The position numbers were made by a program, and so were the translations under genes. Under the pieces are notes generated by a model. It was not told the DNA's origin, did not search any database, and saw only the letters and a program-made list of their open reading frames with translations. Positions 57,456-64,000 of a stretch of DNA of 64,000 bases are shown piece by piece; positions within the stretch are counted from its first letter, which is position 1, and each line of letters begins with the position of its first letter. Origin of the DNA: Eutreptiella sp. 'Long Island Sound 2002' (lineage: Eukaryota > Euglenozoa > Euglenophyceae > Eutreptiales > Eutreptiaceae); the NCBI GenBank assembly GCA_964036045.1, contig OZ038382.1, forward strand, positions 78,839,918 through 78,903,917, written 5' to 3'.

Positions 57456-58650
57456 TGATTCCAACTAATTGCAAACTTTCTTTTTTAGTACAACCAACAA
57501 GCCACTACCCCTCTCCTGCTGTCTGGTAGTGTGGTTGGTGTGTTGGTGCATTGGTAAGTGGCTACGATAGGCACTTGATCTGTCAATGGGTTGCTTGGCT
57601 CCCCAGGTTTGGCTCCCCCGCACACACCCCCCCACAAACACATACAAAGACGATGATGAAGGCACCTCCACACACCCATCCCCTCCCACACACATCCCTC
57701 CTTCCTCCTTCCTGTATCCTCCCCTTCCACTAGCGGTTAAGGTTAGGGAGGGTATGCCCTTTTCTTTTTGCAGGTTCTTTATATGTGTTATGGATGTTTC
57801 CTTCATTGCATACAACAAGTACGAAGATTACTCAAACTGCATGCAGGTATGTTGACCTTCACCTTTCTGCTGTGTGTTGGTGTGTGTGGTGGGTGTGTAT
57901 TGGTTGGTTGGTGTATTGTGATGTTTTTGGGTGTGATCTATGTGTTTGTGTGTGTGTGTCTGTGTGTGTGTCCTTTTTGTTGCCCAAATCAATCTCCCCC
58001 AGCAGCCCCGCCTCCCCCCCCCCCGTATGCCGTGCTTCGCAAGGGCTAGGGTGGTTGTGCTCTATTGTACAATAATGTGTTGCTTGTGTTGTGTTGTGCT
58101 GCCGTGTATTGCAGCGTGCTTTGTTGCTAGTGCCACCCACTGTTGTGTGACGTGGACGGTGGGTGGTGGGCGCTGGTATGTGGTTGGTGGTCTTTGGTCT
58201 GTGGTCCATGGTCTGTGGACTCTCATCTATGGTTGGTGGTCTATGGTCTGTAGTCTGTGGTCTGTGGTCCGTGGTCTTTGGTTTATGGCTGGTGGTCTGT
58301 GGTGTATGGTTTGTGGTCTGTGGTCTGTGGTCTTTGGTCTGTGGTTTGTGGTCTTTGGTCTATGGCTGTTGGTCGGTGGTCTGTGGTTTGTGGTTTGTGG
58401 TGTGTGGTCTAAGGTCTGTGGTATGTGGTCTGTGCTATGTGGTCTGTGGTCTATGGTTGGTGCTCGTAAGTGGATTGTGGTTGGTGGTTTGTGGTCTGTG
58501 GTCTGTGGTCTGTCGTTTGTGGTCTGTGGTCTATGGTTGGTGGTCTCTGGTAAGTGGCTTGTGGTTGGTGGTCTGTGGTTGGTAACCCCAAAAATAATTG
58601 TTCAAGCGACATTCCGGTAACTTGGTCCGGCGGTGTTCTAGCTGTGTTCC
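57435..58650 (+). mobile_element. Short inverted-end element 1 with TCTGTGG array
   Basis: It is bounded by inverted CCGCCGGAAC / GTCCGGCGGTGTTC ends and contains unique DNA (57480-58150), with a GT-rich microsatellite near 57945-57970, followed by a degenerate array of TCTGTGG/GTGGTCT units (58155-58580). It has no transposase, so it would be a non-autonomous element. The unique part and array match element 3 in reverse complement (59690-60535). Gly/Val/Trp-rich frames in the array are artefacts. Confidence 0.6.
57632..58580. repeat. Long inverted repeat, left arm
   Basis: From the AAAGACGATGATGAAGGCAC region onward, including TTCTTTATATGTGTTATGG, CAGGTATGTTGACCTTCACC, CCCAAATCAATCTCCCCCA and CAAGGGCTAGGGTGG, it is matched in reverse complement by 59690-60535. 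Confidence 0.9.
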
Positions 58651-58664
58651 GGTGGCCACGGGAA

Positions 58665-59600
58665 CGCCACCAGAATGTCGCCAGAACAACTTGCCGGAAC
58701 ATCGCCGGAACAAAGTGTTGGCGGGACACGCCGATAATATCGGACACACCACCAACCAGAGACCACAAACTACAGACCACAGACCTCAGACCACCAACCA
58801 CAGAACACCAGCCAGAGAGCAACACTCCACAGGCCACAGACCACAGACCATAGACCACAGACCACATACCACCAACAACAGACCACCAACCACAGACCAC
58901 CAACCACAGACCTCAGACCACCACCACAGAACACCAGCCACAGAGCAACACTCCACAGGCCACAGAACACAGACCACAGACCACATACCACAGACCAGCT
59001 AGAGACCACAGACCACCAGCTAGAGACCACAAACCATAGGCCACTGACCAGTGACCACCTACCAGAGATCACAGACCACATACCATTGACCATTGACCAC
59101 CGACCACCAAACACCGACCACCAACCACCGACCAGCAACCACCGACCACCAACCACCGACCACCAACCACCGACCACCGACCAGCGATCACAAACCACCA
59201 ACAACAGATCACCGACCACAGACCACCAACCACTAGCTAGAGGCCACAAACCATAGGCCACTGACCACCATCCATAGACGACCGGCCACAGACCACACAC
59301 CACTATCAGAGATCACAGACCACAGACCACCAACCGCAGACCACCCACAAATGGCCACAGACCACAGACCACTAACCACTGACCACTGTCCACTGACCAA
59401 TGACCACAGACCCCCAACCATAGACCACCAACCAACGACCACCGACCATAGACCACAGACCACCGACTACAGACGACGGACCATAGACCACAGACCACAT
59501 ACTTAGTAATAAGGGCCACTGGGGTGAGAAAACCTGTTTGGCGTCCTCTTAGAAAACTTGTTCCGGCGGCGTTTATATGAGTTGCTCTCGCGACATTCTA
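58665..59600 (-). mobile_element. Short inverted-end element 2, array only
   Basis: Between inverted GCCGGAACATCGCCGGAAC and GTTCCGGCGGCGTTTA ends there is mostly a degenerate array of ACCACAGACC units (58745-59500), the reverse complement of the element 1 array. Unique flanking DNA is missing compared with elements 1 and 3, so it may be a deletion derivative or an expanded array. Confidence 0.5.
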
Positions 59601-59619
59601 GTCGGAACACAACAAAATG

Positions 59620-60945
59620 CCAGAGCGTTGCCAGAACTTTGCGGGAACAAGTTATCTGAACGTCGCCGGAACAACCAAAAAACCTGTGTACCACCAACCA
59701 CAGACCAGAGACCACCAACCAGAGACCACCGACCAAAGACTACAGACCACAGACCACAGACCATCAACCAGAGACCAAAGACCAGCAACCACAGACCACA
59801 GACCACTGACCATAGACAACAGACCACAGACCACAGACCACCGACCATGGACCACAAACCACAGACCACCAACCACAAACCACCAACCACAGACCACAAA
59901 CCATAGACCACCCGCCACCCACCACAGATCACAGCCCACAGCCCACAGCGCACCGCTCACAGCGCACCGCCCACTGCCCACATCACACAACACTGCGTGG
60001 CACTAGCAACACAACACAGTGCCACACACCACAGCACAACACAAAACAAACAACACATCATTGTACAATAGAGCACAGCATAGCCACCCTAGCCCTTGCG
60101 AGCATAGTGAGGAAGCACGGCATGCGGGGGGGCGGGGGGGCTGTTGGGGGAGATTGATTTGGGCAAGAAAAAGGACCCACACACACACACACACACACAC
60201 ACATAAAGACATAGCTCACACCCAAAAACATCACAATACACCAACCAACCAATCCACTGATCCGGCGACACACCCACCACACACACCAACACACAGCACA
60301 AAGGTGAAGGTCAACATACCGGCATGCAGTTTGGGAAATCTTCATACTTGTTGTATGCAACAAAGGAAACATCCATAACACATATAAAGAACGTGCAAAA
60401 TGAAAAGGGCATACCCTCCCTACCTTAGGTGCTAGGGGAAGGGGAGGAAGGAGGAAGAAGAAAGGAGGGATGTGTGTGGGAGGGGATTGGTGTGTGGAGG
60501 TGCCTTTATCATCGTCTTTGTGTGTGCTTATGTGAGGGGAGGGGGGGGTGCACCCACGGCTAACAGGGACAAAAGTCTGGGGGTAGGGGGGCAGGGTGAC
60601 GGTGTGGTGGTTAGAGATTGAAAAGGGGGCAGTAGTGGGGCTAGTGGGAAACGCTCCATGGGTAGGGGTGCAGGGTGACAGTGTGGTGGTTAGAGATTGA
60701 GAAGGGGGGAGTAGTGGGGCCAGTGGGAAACGTTCGATGCTGCTCTTTGGCCCCATGAGGAACCAAGACTACTGGGCGAAAGACCCGCCAAGAGACCAAC
60801 CCCATGCACCCTCACCAGCATCTTGACCTACAATGTATGTCCCACTTACCTTTTATCCGCGCATTCGTCTTGGTGTCCCTTGCGTGTTCCAGTGGAGTTC
60901 CGCTAACTTGTTCCGGCGGTGTTCCGGTGGTGTTCTGGCAAAAAC
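59620..60945 (-). mobile_element. Short inverted-end element 3 with CCACAGA array
   Basis: An inverted copy of element 1. The array (59685-59935), a CA microsatellite (60178-60202) and the unique segment (59985-60535) are in reverse order, followed by about 350 bp with two GGGTAGGGG-type direct repeats (CAGGGTGACGGTGTGGTGGT and CAGGGTGACAGTGTGGTGGT) and the end motif ACTTGTTCCGGCGGTGTTCC (60910-60935). Confidence 0.6.
59690..60535. repeat. Long inverted repeat, right arm
   Basis: Reverse complement of 57632-58580. Differences include extra sequence GCCGGATCAGTGGATTGG (in reverse complement) in the GGTGGGTGTG region. Confidence 0.9.
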
Positions 60946-61019
60946 TGTTTTTGAATGCAAGTATTTTTTCGCACGACAACACGGAACACGACAAATCTTA
61001 AAGCACCAGCGGGGTGCCC
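60880..61019. other. Right edge of the insertion cluster
   Basis: GTGGAGTTCCGCTAACTTGT, then the GTTCCGGCGGTGTTCCGG motif and TTCTGGCAAAAACTG mark the end of element 3, before the pseudogene half at 61.02 kb. The motif is in the same orientation as at 57370. Confidence 0.55.
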
Positions 61020-61910
61020 CTAGGCTAGGAAACAACATATTTTCCGAGCATGCCTGGTCGGACAGCAAATCAACTTCGAACTCTTTTTGTTCCGGCCCTT
61101 TTCGTTTGAACATTGGAACCATTTGGCCGGAACAACCTTTGCGTTCAAGCGCGTGCCAAGGGCACGTTGGGGGGTGGCAATCCCGTTGCGTTGACGTTCC
61201 GCCACGTGGCGCGAGAGGTGGGCATCATGCGATCCATCAAACGTAAACCATGGCGACCACAAACTAGGCCTCCCCGCGCTGCACGCACTATCTCCTAAGT
61301 CGATGTACACGTCCCCACGTGTGGCACTTGCCTTCCAAAAAGGGGTGGCATCCACACCAATGACAATACGAAACTTTGGAAGTACGCAGCCTTGGGGTTG
61401 TTGCGTGTAGTGCCACTTCACACGCTGCCCCACGACGTCCGGGATGTTGAAGAGGGCCCCGCAACGAGCGTGTCCCACATTGGGCTTGAACACGACCGGC
61501 TTCGACCGGTAGGGGATGAGGGCTTGGTGTACCCGTCGTAGGGTGGACCTCCTACATGTCCTGGGGATTTTGTCCAAATTGCGGACAGAAATTTTCATCC
61601 TTCGGAACTAGCCCACCAACAAAACAACCTCCTCCTTAGTCTCATCGCAGTCCTCAAACTGCCCATCTAGCCGCATGGTGTGGTGCCCCTTGGTGTCGGT
61701 GATGATCAGGGTGGGATCCCGGAGAATCGCTGTAGCGGCATCCTGCAGCATGCGCAAGCACTCATGGCGCCATCAATTGGACAAAGTCCGACTAGGTGCC
61801 AAGTAGAGCTTGGCAAAACTAGAGCACAGGGTGTCAAGAATCTCGGACAAGCTGCCGGAGGCCATTTTCTTGTCAACAAACAATGCAACACAATGCGGCC
61901 GTCAACCACA
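61020..61910 (-). pseudogene. Transposase-like gene, N-terminal half (in-frame stops)
   Basis: The minus strand reads SEILDTLCSSFAKLYLAPS, a TGA, WRHECLRMLQDAATAILRD and PTLIITDTKGHHTMRLDGQF, a TAG (about 61608), then MKISVRNLDKIPRTCRRSTL, RRVHQALIPYRSKPVVFKPN and FRIVIGVDATPFWKASATRG followed by DVYIDLGD, SLWSPWFTFDGSHDAH and HVAERQRN. The VDATPFWK-SATR-DVY block resembles a catalytic-strand region of RNase H-like transposases, but I cannot assign a named family. All these parts are in one frame apart from the two stops. Order and strand fit the C-terminal half at 55.4-56.4 kb. Confidence 0.5.
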
Positions 61911-61924
61911 CATTCTCACCAAAC

Positions 61925-62105
61925 GTGTTCAAGACAGGTTACGAAGACAGGGTTCATGATAAGGAGCTCTCCCAAGGCAGGTTGGCAAGACAGGTCCAAC
62001 GAAAGGGGGTCGGTCGCCGGACAGGCCCCTTGTCTTGGCACTTGTCCAGGTACCTTGTCTAGCGACATATCCCCTGCCATTTACCGTGTCTCGGTATCTT
62101 GTCGT
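61925..62105. repeat. GACAGG/CCTTGTCT motif array, right side of transposon
   Basis: AAGACAGGTTACGAAGACAG, GGCAAGACAGGTCC, CCCCTTGTCTTGGCACTTGT and ACCTTGTCTAGCGACA. The AAGACAGG units are the reverse complement of CCTGTCTT units at 55192-55338. Confidence 0.6.
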
Positions 62106-62109
62106 GCTA

Positions 62110-62705
62110 TCCCATCACCTTCGTTCTTGGTTGAGGTAGCATAACCACACCTTCCCCCCCAGCACCAGCCCTGCATTACGGTGGCATACACCCTTCCTCC
62201 ATTGTGATCAGGGCAAGCATCAGTGCTGCGGACATTGCATTGCATGGCGCATTGATTGTAACATTATAATCCCGTGCTTGACTTGCAAATTGTAACTTAG
62301 GACAAAGGTATAGTTCACATTGCTTTTGTTGTGCCAAAAAAAAAATAAGTAGCGTGGCACAGCGAATTGTGCTGTAGACTGGCCATCAAGCCAAGTCTGC
62401 AACAAAAGAGAAAAACCGAATATCAGGTTAACACAAGGGAGCCAAGTCATGACCGAGTGATACAAATTAAAGTCAGGCGCAAAAATTGAAAATGGTGCAC
62501 ACTTGGTGCGACTCATTTATATCGGGACCCATGCATTTACACACACACACCCCAGGTACAGGGAGAGGGTTGGTCAACTCGTTATATCGTAAACAGGCTG
62601 CCAAGATCCCCAGAAAGCGTGGGGGGGCAAAGTGTTTCTGGGGGAAAGGGGACAGCGCCAATGCTGAAAAAACACAAAAATGACAACCTTGCGTCGGAGT
62701 GGATT
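62110..62705. other. No gene seen
   Basis: A/T-rich sequence with an A run near 62336-62345 and a short CA tract near 62540. Short frames show no recognisable features. Confidence 0.4.
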
Positions 62706-62709
62706 GGCC

Positions 62710-63021
62710 TTATTGGGAAGATAATTGGAACTGGGTCGAACGACCCTTCGCTGCAATGGACTGATACAGCTCCCGCCACTGTGCTATCATCTCCTTCTGT
62801 GCCTCGAGTTGTGTTTTCAGGCTGGCAGCGTGGCACTGTCCTTGGGCTAGCCGGCACGCAGGCTCCACCCGCAACACCTTGTCTTGGTTAACTTGCACCT
62901 TCAGGTCCGAAACCTGCACTCGGGCTTGTGCGGCAGTCTGCTTGGCCTGCTGGAGCGATTTATGTAAAGGGCGAGTGGACTCCTGCTGCTTCCGGCACTC
63001 CTCAAAAGCTGCCTTCTTCAC
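62710..63021 (-). CDS. Coiled-coil open reading frame
   Basis: The 103-residue frame reads KKAAFEECRKQQESTRPLHK, then SLQQAKQTAAQARVQVSDLK, VQVNQDK, then LKTQLEAQKEMIAQWRELYQ. Heptad-like spacing of Leu, Val and Ala among Lys, Gln and Glu indicates a coiled coil. It may be an exon: TGTACCAG precedes GGGTGAAG just upstream of the first Met. The family is unknown, and coiled coils cannot be assigned by eye. It ends SSQ-stop near 62710. Confidence 0.3.
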   Translation of the reverse strand: MKKAAFEECRKQQESTRPLHKSLQQAKQTAAQARVQVSDLKVQVNQDKVLRVEPACRLAQGQCHAASLKTQLEAQKEMIAQWRELYQSIAAKGRSTQFQLSSQ

Positions 63022-63110
63022 CCCTGGTACACGCTAGAAGACCCAATCTTGATCTAGCCTGGAACGCTCTAGGTAGAACGTTCTAGCCTGGATTAGATCA
63101 ATAATAGAAC
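63022..63110. repeat. Palindrome near TCTAGGTAGAACGTTCTA
   Basis: GATCTAGCCTGGAACGCTCT, AGGTAGAACGTTCTAGCCTG and GATTAGATCAATAATAGAAC contain overlapping inverted copies of TAGAACG/CGTTCTA and repeated CTAGCCTGGA. It could be a decayed element end or a regulatory hairpin. Confidence 0.5.
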
Positions 63111-63232
63111 GATATAATGGCTACAACATATCCCAAATTCTTCGTTGCTCCGCCGTGCATGCTTGCTATTGTCCGTAGTGCATTGTTCCATGCTTCCTTC
63201 TTTCCCGCGTAGATATTGCACATTTCTTTGCA

Positions 63233-64000
63233 ATGAAACGCCCCGCCACTTACCCCCTTGCTCCCTCCTCAACCGGGAAGGATACTTCCCTCTTGTCTAA
63301 GGCACTACGGGAGTTGAGTGGGGCCTCAAACCTCAAGGATGAGCGGGTGGGCCATTACTTGGCCACGTGGGCGCTATCATGCCCCCTGGCACCGCGGCAA
63401 TTCAACAACGCCGTCCAATATGTGAACTCCGCCACTTCTACCCATACCACGGGTGAGGCATGCAAGGCCGCCGTTGAGGCATACGCCGCTTGCCTACTTC
63501 CCCCCACCACCATGTGTGAACCAGTGCTCAACATGAGGGCCCCCAAGTCCTCGTGGAGGACCCTCTCGGAGCTCTACAAGCTCCGTTGGTTGGAGTATCA
63601 GCGCACCGTTCCTAGTGGCCCCTACTCCCGTCCAATTTGTACCGAGCGGGCTTTCCAAGCCCGTTGGAAGGAGTTGGTCGCCCCGGTGCAATTGGATAAC
63701 CCCGTTGCCACGGTGTTGCCCAAGGCCGCCGGGATCTCATGGCCCTTCGCCTCATGGGTCACATACATCCTCTCCCTGCCGGGCTTGGTGCGGTTAATCA
63801 ACCGCACCTTCCCGTTGACGTTCATCGTCCAGGGAGATGCCTACCCCGTGGCCGGGGGCAATTGGACCCAACTCACCATCTCCTTGGCCAACTTCGAGCG
63901 CTTGGCCCGCTCCCCGGCGGGCCTTTGGGTGTTGAGCATGGCCAATTGCGATGACAAGGCCATGGACACCCTTGGGACGTTGTGGAAGAGCAATTGGGAG
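63233..64000 (+). CDS. Unidentified protein, possibly transposase-like, running off the window
   Basis: The frame opens with ATG at 63233 and stays open for 256 codons to the window end. It reads MKRPATYPLAPSSTGKD, then LLSKALRELSGASNLKDERV, FNNAVQYVNSATSTHTTGEA, SSWRTLSELYKLRWLEYQRT, ERAFQARWKELVAPVQLD, LPLT-type hydrophobic strand FPLTFIVQGDAYPVAGGNW, TQLTISLANFERLARSPAGL and WVLSMANCDDKAMDTLGTLW. The strand-D-strand-L pattern (FIVQGDA...LTISLANF) and the DDKAMDTLGTLWKSNW end loosely resemble transposase or RNase H-like folds, like the pseudogene at 61 kb, but similarity is not shown. No intron or stop is seen, codon use looks coding, and the GC is higher than the upstream DNA. The C-terminus lies beyond the window. 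Confidence 0.6.
   Translation, partial: MKRPATYPLAPSSTGKDTSLLSKALRELSGASNLKDERVGHYLATWALSCPLAPRQFNNAVQYVNSATSTHTTGEACKAAVEAYAACLLPPTTMCEPVLNMRAPKSSWRTLSELYKLRWLEYQRTVPSGPYSRPICTERAFQARWKELVAPVQLDNPVATVLPKAAGISWPFASWVTYILSLPGLVRLINRTFPLTFIVQGDAYPVAGGNWTQLTISLANFERLARSPAGLWVLSMANCDDKAMDTLGTLWKSNWE

Noticed and set aside
58155-59935. Gly/Val/Trp-rich and Thr/Asp/His/Pro-rich frames of up to 226 residues
   Set aside because: They are translations of TCTGTGG and CCACAGA arrays in and around the inverted repeat, with no conserved non-repeat domain.
1-64000. tRNA and rRNA genes
   Set aside because: I looked for GGTTCRANNCC-type T-loop sequence with a matching acceptor stem and for conserved rRNA blocks on both strands and found none. 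A covariance-model scan would be decisive.

Overview
The window looks like nuclear DNA of a repeat-rich eukaryote, most likely a large-genome protist or alga; I cannot name the species. There are no bacterial-style operons. One gene fragment is split by GT-AG introns with matching phases, non-LTR retrotransposon and DNA-transposon remains are present, and there are many poly-G/C tracts and several kinds of tandem repeat.

Layout. (1) About 26 kb, 404-5240 and 6409-27645, is a satellite with a 52-bp monomer. It is a chain of about 19-bp arms (CCCCCAAATATTTGACGGA and its reverse complement) in strictly alternating orientation, separated by short variable loops and linkers. It carries higher-order repeats near 1,040 bp, a 4-5 kb duplication about 10.5 kb apart, and a roughly 6 kb repeat period that includes a non-satellite block (5241-6413) with a broken unknown gene and three 73-bp repeats. 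(2) 27.65-32.73 kb, minus strand: a large, frame-broken gene or gene set with a proline-rich N-terminus, 32-residue Pro/Ala/Gln repeats, an acidic unknown domain and a UPF1-like SF1 helicase. (3) 32.9-35.5 kb: dispersed and inverted repeats. (4) 35.68-37.66 kb, minus: a non-LTR retrotransposon endonuclease with linker, frameshifted and lacking reverse transcriptase. (5) 39.9-42.2 kb: an irregular minisatellite. (6) 43.8-47.6 kb: two diverged copies of a long interspersed repeat with internal 162-bp tandem units, a 48-bp hairpin tandem repeat and a telomere-like tract. (7) 49.9-52.2 kb, minus: exons of an NHL-repeat beta-propeller gene. (8) 55.2-62.1 kb: a broken transposase-like gene (minus) split by a cluster of three short elements sharing GTTCCGGCGG-type inverted ends and carrying (TCTGTGG)n-like arrays. 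(9) 63.23 kb to the window end: an intact open reading frame that continues past the window.

The genes do not form an evident pathway. The main content is repeat biology: a strand-symmetric satellite, nested mobile elements and decaying mobile-element or host genes. Several breaks are single-base shifts, and some lie in homopolymer-rich stretches, so assembly error and real pseudogenization cannot be separated from sequence alone.
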